Shown: positions 42,115 through 51,445, counted from the stretch's first letter. The stretch is DNA of 64,000 bases from Methylocystis sp. H62 (GCF_015709515.1 NZ_JADNQZ010000042.1:1-64000), one strand, 5' to 3'. The notes: generated by a model from the letters alone, not told the origin. A program made the numbers and translations.

Positions 42115-43857
42115 TCAGAACTTCTTTACCTCGACGCCATGTTTTTGCAGCGCGTAGCCAATCTGACGAGGGGTTAGTCCAAGCAGCCGGGCCGCCTTCG
42201 CCTTGACCCAACCCGCGCGCTCCATGGCGTCCACCAAACGTTCGCGATCGGAAGGGCCGTCACGCTCCACGGCGGTGCAGTTTTCGGCGCCGGGACAGGT
42301 CTCGGGCGAAGGGTCGGCGTTCGGGCGCTCACTCGTCGTCGCCGGCGGCGGGGCAGGCTGACGTTCGCGCGGCGGCGCCAGGGCCGGCAAGCTCGCGACG
42401 GGTGGAGGCGGCGCCGAACGCTCCAATGAGCCGCTCCAAAGCACCGAAGAGAGACAGCCGTCGTTGCGACAGGAGAAATCCTTGTCGGTGATGACATTCC
42501 CTTGCGCCAAAGTCGCTGTCCGAAACACGCAGTTTTCCAGCTCTCGGATGTTGCCCGGAAAGGCGCAGGCGGTGAGCACGTGCATGGCCGACTCCGAAAA
42601 GCTCAGCCGTCCGCCTTGCTCCGCGTTGAAGCGACGCAGAAATTCGTTGGCGAGAGGTTCGAGATCGCCCTTGCGGTCGCGCAGCGGCGGCACGAAGATG
42701 GGCACGACGCTGATGCGGTAGTACAAATCGGCGCGAAATTCATTGCGCTTGACCGCCTCTTCGAGATTTTTGTTCGTCGCGCACACGAGTCGAACGTCGA
42801 CCTTCTGCGTGCGCGTGCCGCCCACCCGTTCGAATTCGCCTTCCTGTAAGACGCGCAGCAGCTTTGCCTGAAACGCCGGCGTGATTTCGCCGATCTCGTC
42901 TAGAAACAATGTGCCGCCGTCAGCCAGTTCGAAACGGCCCTTGCGCATGTTCACGGCGCCGGTGAAAGCGCCGCGCTCATGGCCGAAGAGCTCCGATTCC
43001 AACACGCTCTCGGGGAGCGCCGCGCAATTCAGCTTGATGAAGGGTTTTGAGCGGCGCGGCGAGAGATTGTGTATCGCCGCGGCAAACAGCTCCTTGCCGG
43101 TGCCGGATTCGCCGCGCAGAAGGACGGTGGACTTGGCCTTGGCGACGACGCGAATCTTATCGATCACCGCGCGCAGCGCCGGGCTGCTGCCGACAACGCC
43201 ATTGATGCCGCTGTTCTTAGTTTCGATCTGCGGAAGGCGATCGCCTTTTTCGAGCCAGGCCTTTTCCTGCATCAAACGTTCGCGGTCGCGTGCGATGAGC
43301 TTGTGCAGCCGAAGGGTCTGGCCGACGAGATTGGCGATCATCGTCAGGAAGCGCACGTCATGGTCGAACAGCGTCACGGAACGATCGTCATAGACGCGAT
43401 CCACCGTCAACGTGCCGACGACGGCGTCGCCCTCCTTGATCGGGACGCCGATCAGCGAGAACGGCCGGCCGTCGGTCGGTCCCCATTCGGAAAAGTCGGA
43501 GCCTTGGAAAAGCGGCGAGGCTGCGACGTTCTCGACGACGAGCGGCATTTTCGTCGCGACGATCTGCCCCACGGCGCGTTCGGGAAGCCGGTCGAAGAAA
43601 CGCTTGGCGGAATCTTCGCTCCAGCCCGATCCGACCACAACCTCGGGCCCGCCTGCCGCGTCGAGCAGCGCGACCAAGCCATGGCGCATATCAAGAAAAC
43701 TCGAAAGCAGCGCAAGCACGCCCGCAAGCGTGGTTTCCAGACGGTTTGGCGACGCCAGGAGCTTCGATATTTCGTAGATGCCGACGAGAGCAGTGTCTCT
43801 CACATCGAATTCGCGCGCCTTCGGCGCGCACGCGCCGCCTGCCAGCTGCAAACCCAT
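42115..43857 (-). CDS. nifA: NifA, sigma54-dependent activator of nitrogen fixation genes
   Basis: A 580-residue activator. A GAF domain (about 25-185) precedes an AAA+ domain (about 215-450) with Walker [13 protein letters not shown], the sigma54-contact loop GAFTGA and LFLDEIGEI. The domain end and linker carry Cys spaced C-x11-C-x19-C-x4-C (from ENCVFRTATL to FSCRNDGC), the oxygen-sensing motif of alphaproteobacterial NifA. The C-terminal HTH is AKAARLLGLTPRQIGYALQK. ATG 43857 is chosen; the frame is open 39 codons upstream, across the promoter. No nifHDK lies in the window. Confidence 0.93.
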   Translation of the reverse strand: MGLQLAGGACAPKAREFDVRDTALVGIYEISKLLASPNRLETTLAGVLALLSSFLDMRHGLVALLDAAGGPEVVVGSGWSEDSAKRFFDRLPERAVGQIVATKMPLVVENVAASPLFQGSDFSEWGPTDGRPFSLIGVPIKEGDAVVGTLTVDRVYDDRSVTLFDHDVRFLTMIANLVGQTLRLHKLIARDRERLMQEKAWLEKGDRLPQIETKNSGINGVVGSSPALRAVIDKIRVVAKAKSTVLLRGESGTGKELFAAAIHNLSPRRSKPFIKLNCAALPESVLESELFGHERGAFTGAVNMRKGRFELADGGTLFLDEIGEITPAFQAKLLRVLQEGEFERVGGTRTQKVDVRLVCATNKNLEEAVKRNEFRADLYYRISVVPIFVPPLRDRKGDLEPLANEFLRRFNAEQGGRLSFSESAMHVLTACAFPGNIRELENCVFRTATLAQGNVITDKDFSCRNDGCLSSVLWSGSLERSAPPPPVASLPALAPPRERQPAPPPATTSERPNADPSPETCPGAENCTAVERDGPSDRERLVDAMERAGWVKAKAARLLGLTPRQIGYALQKHGVEVKKF

Positions 43858-43902
43858 ACTATTTAGCCTCACGACATGCGTGGGTGTTTTCACTGGTTTT
43901 GA

Positions 43903-43918
43903 CGCAAGCACCGTGCCA
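43903..43918 (-). promoter_or_regulatory. Sigma54 promoter of nifA
   Basis: On the minus strand TGGCACGGTGCTTGCG has exact -24/-12 elements (TGGCACG, four bases, TTGC) with GG and GC spaced 10 bp. It lies 46 bp before the nifA start codon. RpoN-dependent transcription, by NifA itself or NtrC, is implied. Confidence 0.8.
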
Positions 43919-43929
43919 TACCGCCTTTT

Positions 43930-43945
43930 TGTCCTTAGCCTCACA
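43930..43945 (-). promoter_or_regulatory. TGT-N10-ACA site upstream of the nifA promoter
   Basis: TGTCCTTAGCCTCACA fits the NifA upstream activator sequence. It is only about 12 bp from the -24 element, nearer than the usual 80-150 bp, so it may be fortuitous. Confidence 0.4.
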
Positions 43946-44698
43946 AAAACAATGGCCTGCAATTGCCGCGACATCGGCGTTGGCGCGCAGGCTTGATCAA
44001 CTCTTGCGCCTTCTGCCGTCTCCTCCGGCGCCGCCGCCCGATTGATCGGCGACCGGCTCCATCCAAACCGTGCTTGCGCCGTACCGATTTTGGTCTCGCC
44101 GCGCCGACGCCGGCGCGAAGACTTGCGAAGCGCTTAGCGCCACGCGCATCGTAACGAGTCGATAGCTGATTTACAGGCGCGTCCATGCCTTATGCGGCAT
44201 TTCGCCGCCATGAGGCTTCTGTCGCGCTTAACGCTTTCCGCGCTCCCGATCCCGCTGCGCAGCGGCGTGACCTATTGAGCACAATCCTTGACGATCTGGC
44301 GGAGAGCCGTGCGCGTCGATCGACATGTACGCAGATTCTTCCTTACCTTGGCGCAAGAGCGATCGACGCAAAGACGACCGACTGCGTGTGATCCACGCAC
44401 TCAGCGGCCGACGGCAAGCCGCCTTGGTTGGATGCAGTCGAAGCTGACTCGGCGATCTGACGTGAAAGACAGGATCGCTGCTGCCTAGATTTGTAACAGA
44501 TTGGATAGTTATTGGTCGGTTATGCAGAAGGCGTGTGATATGCGCCGCGCCATACCGATGATATAGACGCGATTGCAGTCTCATTTCATCGAAGGAAACC
44601 CGGCTTAAGCGGCTGACTATTATGCCGCAGTCGTGGCGACGTCGGGCGCCGTCGAGGGGAGGCCATAGCGATAACCACTTTTCTTAGGAGCCGACGGC
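43946..44698. other. Gene-poor stretch between nifA and the mop gene
   Basis: About 750 bp. Short frames exist on both strands (for example 44185-44391), but they lack family resemblance and good start signals. The part from 44300 to 44600 is AT-richer than the genes. No riboswitch or terminator was recognised. Confidence 0.4.
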
Positions 44699-44905
44699 AT
44701 GAAGATTTCCGCGCGCAACAGCCTTCCCGGGACGGTCAAGCACATCCAGAAGGGCGCAACCACGGCGCATGTGACGATCGACGTCAACGGATTGACCGTC
44801 ACAGCTTCAATCACCAACGAATCTGTCGAGGAGCTTGGACTCCGCGAAGGGTCGAAGGTCAGCGCGGTCATCAAATCGTCGGATGTGATGATCGCGGTCG
44901 ACTAA
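44699..44905 (+). CDS. mop: Molybdenum-pterin-binding protein (Mop, TOBE domain)
   Basis: A 68-residue protein that is a single TOBE domain: ISARNSLPGTVKHIQKGATT, VTIDVNGLTVTASITNESVE, GLREGSKVSAVIKSSDVMIA. Mop proteins form hexamers that bind molybdate and buffer Mo for nitrogenase and other Mo enzymes. Its place beside nifA fits that role. The 5' region has no obvious sigma54 promoter. Confidence 0.92.
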   Translation: MKISARNSLPGTVKHIQKGATTAHVTIDVNGLTVTASITNESVEELGLREGSKVSAVIKSSDVMIAVD

Positions 44906-44928
44906 CGCTCGTGGGCGGCCGATGGGCG

Positions 44929-45354
44929 CTATGGCGCTGGAACGCGCGACGGCTTTCCATCGGCGCCGACGAAGGGGAACAGCCCAGACTGGAAACATTG
45001 CGTCATGTGGGCGGCTTTCGCGATCGCCTGCTCGGCCTGCGTCTTAGGCAGCGCTTCATTGGCGCTTACGCTAAAGAGTTCGAGCCAGCGCGTAAAATGC
45101 TGAGGCTCAATCGGCAAATGGATATGCGCGGCGAAGGGCTGGCCCTGATAGCGCTCCGTGCCAAGCAAGGTCCTGGACCAGAAATTCGCGACGATCCCTA
45201 TGTGCTGGTCGAGACCGTCAATCGCCATAAAGATGGGACCCAACAGCGGATCTTCGGCGCCCTTGGCGTAGAAGCGACGCACGCAATCGTCGATTGCGAT
45301 CTCTAACCTGTCACGTTCGGCGCCGTCCTCGATCGGCGGAATGACAGGCTCCAT
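44929..45354 (-). CDS. Group III truncated hemoglobin
   Basis: A 141-residue globin. The group III pattern is seen in FYAKGAEDPLLGPIFM, FWSRTLLGTERYQGQPFAAH (proximal region) and LPIEPQHFTRWLELF, with HF in the E/F area. TrHb3 proteins bind O2 or NO; a role in protecting respiration or nitrogenase from NO/O2 would fit the neighbouring nifA and mop genes but is inference. It is followed on the same strand by nothing close; the receiver gene lies 43 bp upstream. Confidence 0.85.
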   Translation of the reverse strand: MEPVIPPIEDGAERDRLEIAIDDCVRRFYAKGAEDPLLGPIFMAIDGLDQHIGIVANFWSRTLLGTERYQGQPFAAHIHLPIEPQHFTRWLELFSVSANEALPKTQAEQAIAKAAHMTQCFQSGLFPFVGADGKPSRVPAP

Positions 45355-45397
45355 GGCGACCTCCCTGCATCAGTGTCGATTGGCGGCTGTTCCGGCG

Positions 45398-45835
45398 CTA
45401 GCGCAGGTTCAGAACGGCCTGCGGGATCGTGCCGGACTTTTTCCTGGCGCTCAGCAGCGCGTCGACCTTATCGCGCAGCAGTTCAATTTGCAGCGGCTTC
45501 GCCAAAAAGCCGTGCGCGCCCTCGGCGACGCACTCCTGGCCGAATCCGCTCGATATCTGATCAACGATGACGATGATTTTGGTTTCCGGAACCCGCGCCA
45601 GAAACTCCTGAATGAGATCAAGCCCGTTGACGCGGATGACCCCTTCGGCAAGCACCAGTAAGTCCGGCCTTATTTGCTCTGCTTTTGCGAGCGTTTCGGA
45701 CGCGCTCGCGAGTTCATGCGCCTCATATGTGTCATGGAGCATGAACTCGATCGCCGTGCGAAAGCTTTCATTGTCGTCCACGACGAAAACGCGCCTGCGT
45801 TCAATGGCTTTCGCCACCTTTACGCTGATCTGCAT
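45398..45835 (-). CDS. Stand-alone receiver-like protein lacking the phospho-acceptor Asp
   Basis: A 145-residue protein with only a receiver fold. The acidic pair is present (VFVVDDNESF) and the Lys too (GFLAKPLQ). At the place of the phospho-acceptor the sequence is DLLVLAEGV, with Ala instead of Asp and Glu next to it. The Thr/Ser position is Val (IIVIVDQ). It is thus probably not phosphorylated and may act as a protein-protein adaptor. ATG 45835 is used; the frame is open 104 codons upstream, into the TonB-receptor control region. It may be co-transcribed with the hemoglobin gene. Confidence 0.75.
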   Translation of the reverse strand: MQISVKVAKAIERRRVFVVDDNESFRTAIEFMLHDTYEAHELASASETLAKAEQIRPDLLVLAEGVIRVNGLDLIQEFLARVPETKIIVIVDQISSGFGQECVAEGAHGFLAKPLQIELLRDKVDALLSARKKSGTIPQAVLNLR

Positions 45836-46096
45836 GGCAGCCTCGCGCGGTGATTGACTGACGATCGTCAAGCAAGTCGCGTGCCGCGCTTGATGCTGCA
45901 GCGTTGCGCAGCGCCGCGACTTTTCGACCTTTTTGCATTGGCGCACCTGCGTCAGCAGCATAGCGGCGCCGAAATTAGGGGAGGGGCGGCCGACCGCTCG
46001 GCTCAGCCAAACGCGAACTCTTCCGTCGCAACTCAACGGCGCTCGGCTCTGCGCTGTGATCAAGAACAATATTTTCGCAGGAAAGTTACTACCGCT

Positions 46097-46125
46097 TAGT
46101 TTGGAATTAAAGCGTTTCCAAACTA
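46097..46125. promoter_or_regulatory. Inverted-repeat operator upstream of the TonB receptor
   Basis: TAGTTTGGAA (46097-46106) and TTCCAAACTA (46116-46125) are exact inverted repeats separated by nine bases. The right arm with a following G occurs also before bfd (6580-6590). It lies about 180 bp before the receptor gene. An iron-dependent regulator site is likely. Confidence 0.65.
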
Positions 46126-46166
46126 GCGTGTGGCCGAAAGGTAACAATTGTCCAAAAAATTGTTGT

Positions 46167-46188
46167 ATCTGTCTGAAACTATACAGAT
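46167..46188. promoter_or_regulatory. Second dyad upstream of the TonB receptor
   Basis: ATCTGT (46167-46172) and ACAGAT (46183-46188) around 10 bases; the arms extend to TTGTA and TTACAA with a one-base bulge. It contains TGT-N10-ACA, but no sigma54 promoter follows, so it is unlikely to be a NifA site. Confidence 0.55.
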
Positions 46189-46307
46189 TACAATACTTCC
46201 ATTCAACAGTTTATCAGTTGACCGTGGCCGCCGCCAAATTTAGCTTTAATCAACTTCTTCGCACGAGGCGAAAGTAGACAACGCACAAACCTCCCTGGCG
46301 GTTCCCC

Positions 46308-48824
46308 ATGAGCGACGTAAAAACTCCAATTTCTCTAAGAATGCTGACTCAGTCGCTTCCGCGGACTCGTGCAGGAGATCTGACGTCGGTGAAGGCGCTG
46401 AGCGTTGCTGCGGCGCTTGCGTCGAGCGTCAGCGCTTCGGCTCTGGCGCAATCCGCGTCGACGACGCTGCCGCCCGTTAAAGTCGACGCGCCGCAGGAGA
46501 AGCCGCGCGCGGCGGCGCCGGCGAAACCCAAGCCCATCGCCGCCGCTCAGCCGCAACCGGCGCGTCATGCGGCCGCCACTCAGGCCTCGGGGCAGCGGCG
46601 CGGCGCGCCGGGCGCTTCAAGCGCCGGCGGCCAAGGCGCAGGCAGCGGAGGCCTTCCGATCTTCGCTGCGGCGCCCAACGCCAATCCTTACGCCGATCCG
46701 GTTGCGCCCTATAAGGTCGACCGCCTGTCTTCGCCGAAATTCACCGAGCCGGTGCTCAATACGCCGCGCACCATCACGGTGCTGACCAAGGAAGTGCTCG
46801 ACGACAAGAACGCCTTCACGCTGCGTGAAATCGGTCGCAGCACGGCGGGCGTGACGCTGGGGACGGGCGAAGGCGGCAACGCCTTCGGCGATCGCTTCTT
46901 CATTCGCGGCTTCGACGTGCGCAACGACATCTTCGTCGACGGCGTGCGCGATCCTGGCGTCAGCATTCGCGAGAACTTCTATACCGAGCAGGTCGAAATT
47001 CTGCGCGGGCCGGGATCGACGTTTGCCGGTCGTGGCACTGCGGGCGGCGCGATCAACATCGTCACGAAACAAGCGACCGACCGCGATTTCGTCGAACTCA
47101 AAGCGATTGGCGGCTTTTCCGACCACATGAAGCGGGTGACGGCTGACGTCAACAAAGTGATCAGCCCGATCCTCGCGGTGCGCGTCAATGCTCTTTATCA
47201 TGACTCGAATGTCGCGGGCCGCAGCTTTGTCACCGACTATCGCGACGGCGTCGCTGGCTCGGTGGTGTTCAAGCCGATCGAAGACCTGACGCTGACCGCT
47301 CAATACACGCATGTCTATCAGAATGGCCTGCCGGACTTCGGCGTGCCGTACAACCGGGTTTGGAACCGGCCGTTCCCCGAAGGCGTCATTCCTCGCAGCA
47401 ACTGGTATGGCTTCCTCGATCGCGATTTCCAAGTTGCGATGCAGAATTTCGGCACCTTCACGGCCCACTATCGCTACAACGACAATCTCGTATTCGACAA
47501 TCGGTTCCGGCAGAGCCGCTCCATGCTGGACTATATCGGATCGCTCGCGGGCAGCGCGGATCTATTCGCTTCGACTGTGAGAATCGGCGCGCAAAGCCGC
47601 TACCAAGTGGTGAACACGCTCGACAACCAGACGGAGGCGACGCTGAAAGTCGAAACAGGCCCCGTCAAGCATGCGCTGGTCGCCGGCGTCGAGTTCGCCC
47701 GCGAAGGCGTAACGCGCACCAACTATCAGGGCCTCGCTTCCGAGTTGAACGGAATACCGACCGGCAACAACGTTACGTGTAACCTCTATCTTCCGTGCAC
47801 CTATCTGCCGTTCCTCAACACGCCTTACCGCAATACCAATCCCACGCGGATCGCCGTCGACACGAAATCAGGCTATCTGATCGAAACCGCAAACTATCAG
47901 GACGTCGTGATCGTGAACGGCGGCGCCCGCTTTGACGATTACAACATCACGAACCGCACGGAGACGCTTTCGACTTTCTCTAAGAGCCATTCTGGGCTGT
48001 TCAATTGGAACGCCGGCGTCGTCTTCAAGCCGCTCCCCAACGTCAGCGCCTACGCCGCCTACGCCACCTCGGCGACGCCCGTCGGAGCCGAGCTTGACGG
48101 CGGCGCGGCGAATTACGGCGGCTTGACGACGGCGTCGCAAATCTTTGCTCCCCAACTCAACAAGGCGGCGGAGGTCGGCCTGAAATGGGAGCTGTTCGAC
48201 AGGCATCTGCTCGCGACAGCCGCCTTCTTCAAGACGGATGTGAGCGGCGCTAGAGAAGTGAACTCCGGCACCACCACGGGCGACGCGTCCTATTACGTCC
48301 AGGGCGTTGATCTCGAGGTTGCGGGCAACATCACCGACAAGTGGATGGTCCTTGGCGGCATCGTGCTGATGGACTCGCGGGTGACCAACTCCTACGCGCG
48401 AACGAATATCGGTCTTCAACTCGCCAATATCGCGCATGAGTCCTTCAGCTTGCTGTCCAAGTACAAATTCGGCGACCTTATCGGCCTCGCTCCGAATGCG
48501 CTCGAATTCGGCGGCCAAGCCATCTATCGTTCCAGGATCTATGGCGGCAACAATATCGTCGCCAATGGCGGCACATCGTTCAACGCGTTTGGCCTGCCGA
48601 CTCCGACCGCGACCAATTTTCTTAACGTTCCGACGATCCTGCCTTCGTACTGGCGCTTCGATGTTTTTGCTGAGGCCAAGATTGGCCAAAACATCACGAT
48701 GAAGTTCTCGGTCAACAATCTCTTCGACCGCACAATCTATGACGCCTTCTATCAGACTGCGACGCCCTTCGCGCAGATGTCGCCCAGCCGCTCCGTCTAT
48801 CTCGAAACGAGCATCTTGTTCTAA
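46308..48824 (+). CDS. TonB-dependent siderophore receptor
   Basis: An 838-residue outer-membrane protein. A signal region (VAAALASSVSASALAQ) is followed by a Pro/Ala-rich spacer of about 70 residues. The plug shows TVLTKEVLDDKNAFTLREIG, FIRGFDVRNDIFVDGVRD and LRGPGSTFAGRGTAGGAINI. A 22-strand barrel ends in the aromatic terminus LETSILF. It resembles Fiu/FhuE-type catecholate receptors, the usual partners of PiuC. Downstream genes for two PiuC-like hydroxylases and ExbB-ExbD-TonB support iron uptake. Confidence 0.92.
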   Translation: MSDVKTPISLRMLTQSLPRTRAGDLTSVKALSVAAALASSVSASALAQSASTTLPPVKVDAPQEKPRAAAPAKPKPIAAAQPQPARHAAATQASGQRRGAPGASSAGGQGAGSGGLPIFAAAPNANPYADPVAPYKVDRLSSPKFTEPVLNTPRTITVLTKEVLDDKNAFTLREIGRSTAGVTLGTGEGGNAFGDRFFIRGFDVRNDIFVDGVRDPGVSIRENFYTEQVEILRGPGSTFAGRGTAGGAINIVTKQATDRDFVELKAIGGFSDHMKRVTADVNKVISPILAVRVNALYHDSNVAGRSFVTDYRDGVAGSVVFKPIEDLTLTAQYTHVYQNGLPDFGVPYNRVWNRPFPEGVIPRSNWYGFLDRDFQVAMQNFGTFTAHYRYNDNLVFDNRFRQSRSMLDYIGSLAGSADLFASTVRIGAQSRYQVVNTLDNQTEATLKVETGPVKHALVAGVEFAREGVTRTNYQGLASELNGIPTGNNVTCNLYLPCTYLPFLNTPYRNTNPTRIAVDTKSGYLIETANYQDVVIVNGGARFDDYNITNRTETLSTFSKSHSGLFNWNAGVVFKPLPNVSAYAAYATSATPVGAELDGGAANYGGLTTASQIFAPQLNKAAEVGLKWELFDRHLLATAAFFKTDVSGAREVNSGTTTGDASYYVQGVDLEVAGNITDKWMVLGGIVLMDSRVTNSYARTNIGLQLANIAHESFSLLSKYKFGDLIGLAPNALEFGGQAIYRSRIYGGNNIVANGGTSFNAFGLPTPTATNFLNVPTILPSYWRFDVFAEAKIGQNITMKFSVNNLFDRTIYDAFYQTATPFAQMSPSRSVYLETSILF

Positions 48825-48837
48825 AGGAACGCTTCGA

Positions 48838-49521
48838 ATGCTTGCTCACATACAACGCGCGCTTAATAGGAAGGAGGTCGACGTCCTTCGCGAGGCGATG
48901 GCGCAGGCGGCGTGGGAGGACGGCGCCTCCACCGCCGGGGCGAACGCCGGCGAGGCGAAGCGCAACGAGCAACTCCCGCCTGACTCTGAAATCTCGCGCG
49001 CGCTCGGCAAGCGGCTGCTTTCGTCGCTCCTCGCCAATGCCGCTTTCGTTTCAACGGCTGTCCCGCTGCGCATCTATCCGCTGTTGTTCAACCGCTACGG
49101 CGTCGGCGACCACTTCGATCCGCATGTCGACAATGCGATACGCGGCGACGCCATGACCGGCGCGCGTATCCGCGTTGACCTCGCCGCGACCGTGCTTCTT
49201 TCTGATCCCGGCGAATATGAGGGCGGCGAACTGATCGTTGAAGACATATATGGTTCAAGGCGCTTCAAACCGCCGGCCGGCGACCTCATTCTTTATTCGG
49301 CCGGCAGTCTGCATATGGTGACGCCCGTCACCAGCGGCCTACGTCTCGCCTCATTTTTGTGGCTGCAAAGCATGATCCGCGCCGACGAGGCGCGCAGCCT
49401 CGTTTGCGATCTCGACGAATCAATACAGGAACTCGCGCCGCGCGTGGGCGCGGACGATCCGGATCTGCGCAAGCTGGTGACCGTGTACCACAATCTCATC
49501 CGCTACTGGGGAGAAGCATAG
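48838..49521 (+). CDS. PiuC-like Fe(II)/2-oxoglutarate dioxygenase 1
   Basis: A 227-residue PKHD-type hydroxylase. The iron-binding triad is His and Asp of HVDNAIRG and His of GSLHMVTPV, with Arg of GLRLASFLW for 2-oxoglutarate. PiuC/YbiX proteins accompany TonB siderophore receptors; substrate unknown, perhaps siderophore processing. The gene starts 13 bp after the receptor stop, so it is in one operon. A closely similar paralogue follows directly. Confidence 0.9.
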   Translation: MLAHIQRALNRKEVDVLREAMAQAAWEDGASTAGANAGEAKRNEQLPPDSEISRALGKRLLSSLLANAAFVSTAVPLRIYPLLFNRYGVGDHFDPHVDNAIRGDAMTGARIRVDLAATVLLSDPGEYEGGELIVEDIYGSRRFKPPAGDLILYSAGSLHMVTPVTSGLRLASFLWLQSMIRADEARSLVCDLDESIQELAPRVGADDPDLRKLVTVYHNLIRYWGEA

Positions 49522-49526
49522 CGCTG

Positions 49527-50210
49527 ATGCTTATTTGCATACCCGAAGTTCTTTCCAAGCAGCAGGTAGCCTTTTTCCGCGCGGCCATGGGCCGGGCGCA
49601 GTGGGAGGACGGGCGCACGACCGCTGGTTCGCAGTCGTCTCTGGTGAAGAACAATCTTCAACTGCCGCAAGCCGGCGAAGTCGCGCGCGAACTTGGCGAA
49701 CATGTGCTCGAGGCGCTTGCGCAGTCGTCGATGTTCGTCTCGGCGGCGCTGCCGCACAAGATTTTTCCGCCGCTCTTCAATCGCTATGGCGTTGGGCACG
49801 ACTTCGGATTGCACGTCGACAATGCGATCCGCGGCATTCCCGGAACGCCGATTCGCATTCGCACGGATCTTTCTTGCACGCTGTTCCTCTCGGAGGCGGA
49901 CGAGTACGATGGCGGCGAATTAGTGATTGAGGATCGGGTCGGCCAGCAGGAGGTGAAACTTCCCGCAGGCGATCTCGTGCTTTATCCTTCGACGAGTCTT
50001 CATCTTGTCAAAAGCGTCACTCGCGGCGAGCGCATCGCCTCGTTTTTTTGGATGCAGAGCATGATTCGTGACAACGTGGCGCGCGCCTTGCTCTTCGATC
50101 TCGACCAGGCCATCCAATCCCTGACCACTCGACTGGGCGCCGGCGATCCTGCCTGCGTCAAAATGTCGGGCGTTTATCATAATCTGATCCGAACATGGGC
50201 TGAAGCATGA
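49527..50210 (+). CDS. PiuC-like Fe(II)/2-oxoglutarate dioxygenase 2
   Basis: A 227-residue paralogue of the gene just before it, of identical length, with [11 protein letters not shown] and [19 protein letters not shown] conserved. ATG 49527 is six bases after the first gene's stop. The stop overlaps exbB by four bases. A tandem pair is uncommon; the copies have diverged strongly ([13 protein letters not shown] versus [13 protein letters not shown]), so this is not a recent duplication. Confidence 0.9.
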   Translation: MLICIPEVLSKQQVAFFRAAMGRAQWEDGRTTAGSQSSLVKNNLQLPQAGEVARELGEHVLEALAQSSMFVSAALPHKIFPPLFNRYGVGHDFGLHVDNAIRGIPGTPIRIRTDLSCTLFLSEADEYDGGELVIEDRVGQQEVKLPAGDLVLYPSTSLHLVKSVTRGERIASFFWMQSMIRDNVARALLFDLDQAIQSLTTRLGAGDPACVKMSGVYHNLIRTWAEA

Positions 50211-51016
50211 AACGTTCTTTGCAGTTTCTCGTGGTCTCAATCATCGCGCTTCTCGCTGCGCAGAGCGTCGCAGCCGCACCAGGGTCGCCAGCGCTCGACG
50301 CAGCGATAGCGGCCACTAAGCCTCATGATCTTTCTGTGTGGACGATGTTCGTCAACGCCGACATCGTCGTGAAGATCGTCATGATCGGCTTGTTGTTGGC
50401 GTCCGTCGCGACATGGACGATCCTCATCGCCAAAACGATCGAATTGAAACGGGCGCGCGAGCGCGTGACGACGGCGATACGCCGCCTCTCCGAGGCGCGC
50501 GGTCTCTCCGAGGCGCGACTGGCGCTTGGCGGCGGCGACCGTTTGACGCAGGCGCTGCTTGGCGAAGCGACGCGGGAAATGAAGCTGTCGTCCGATATTC
50601 TTGGGGCGCCGGGCGTGAAGGAGCGCATCGCAGCGTGCTTCGCGGAAATCGAGCGCGCCGAAGCGCTTTCGATCAAGCGGGGCACCGGACTGCTCGCCTC
50701 GGTTGGATCGACGGGCCCCTTCATCGGACTGTTCGGCACCGTCTGGGGCATCATGAACAGCTTCATCGGCATTTCCAAAGCGCAGACGACCAATCTGGCC
50801 GTGGTCGCGCCCGGCATCGCCGAAGCGTTGCTCGCAACGGCGGTCGGCCTCTTCGCCGCCATCCCGGCTGTGCTCATCTACAATCATCTTGCGCGCCAGG
50901 CGACGGCCTATCTCGAGCTCGTTTCCAATCTCTCCGGCGAATTGCTTCGCATCGTCTCGCGCGACCTCGATCGCGCCGGACAAGCCGGCACAAACAAGAT
51001 TCATGCGGCGGAGTAG
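50207..51016 (+). CDS. exbB: ExbB, TonB-complex proton channel subunit
   Basis: A 269-residue inner-membrane protein. A signal-like N-terminus is followed by TM1 ([20 protein letters not shown]), a long cytoplasmic loop, and TM2-TM3 with [20 protein letters not shown] and the conserved [20 protein letters not shown]. The MotA/TolQ/ExbB domain is complete. With ExbD it drives TonB. The four-base overlap with the upstream hydroxylase gene and 3-bp gap to exbD mark one operon. Confidence 0.95.
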   Translation: MKRSLQFLVVSIIALLAAQSVAAAPGSPALDAAIAATKPHDLSVWTMFVNADIVVKIVMIGLLLASVATWTILIAKTIELKRARERVTTAIRRLSEARGLSEARLALGGGDRLTQALLGEATREMKLSSDILGAPGVKERIAACFAEIERAEALSIKRGTGLLASVGSTGPFIGLFGTVWGIMNSFIGISKAQTTNLAVVAPGIAEALLATAVGLFAAIPAVLIYNHLARQATAYLELVSNLSGELLRIVSRDLDRAGQAGTNKIHAAE

Positions 51017-51019
51017 ATC

Positions 51020-51445
51020 ATGGCCGTTCATCTCAAAAGCGATCTTCAGGAAACGCACGAAATCAACGTCACGCCGTTTATCGACGTGATGCTCGTGCTG
51101 CTCATCATCTTCATGGTGGCGGCCCCTCTCGCCACTGTCGATCTTCCGGTCGATCTTCCGGCGTCCAACGCCGCGCCGCATGAAAAGCCGGACAAGCCCA
51201 TTTACGTGACGATCCAGGGGGATCTCGCGCTTGCCCTGGGCGAGACGCCCGTCAAACGCAATGATCTTGTTTCCGCACTCGACACGCTCCTGGGCGACAA
51301 GTCGAAACGCATCTATTTGCGGGCCGACACCAGCGTGCCCTATGGCGAGATGATGGCGATCTTGGAGCGTCTGCGCGCTGGCGGTTATCTGCGCGTGGCG
51401 CTCGTCGCGCTCGACGCCGGCGGCAAGGAGCAGGCCCCGCAATGA
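51020..51445 (+). CDS. exbD: ExbD
   Basis: A 141-residue protein with one TM segment (INVTPFIDVMLVLLIIFMVA) carrying the essential Asp in the IDVML motif, and a periplasmic domain with YLRADTSVPYGEMMAIL. It partners ExbB in using the proton gradient. The stop overlaps tonB by four bases. Confidence 0.95.
   Translation: MAVHLKSDLQETHEINVTPFIDVMLVLLIIFMVAAPLATVDLPVDLPASNAAPHEKPDKPIYVTIQGDLALALGETPVKRNDLVSALDTLLGDKSKRIYLRADTSVPYGEMMAILERLRAGGYLRVALVALDAGGKEQAPQ

Noticed and set aside
44185-44391. 68-codon plus-strand frame between nifA and mop
   Set aside because: No SD, no recognisable family and Arg/Ala-rich composition.
46170-46185. TGT-N10-ACA before the TonB receptor as a NifA site
   Set aside because: No -24/-12 promoter lies downstream and the gene is an iron receptor; the motif is part of a longer dyad.
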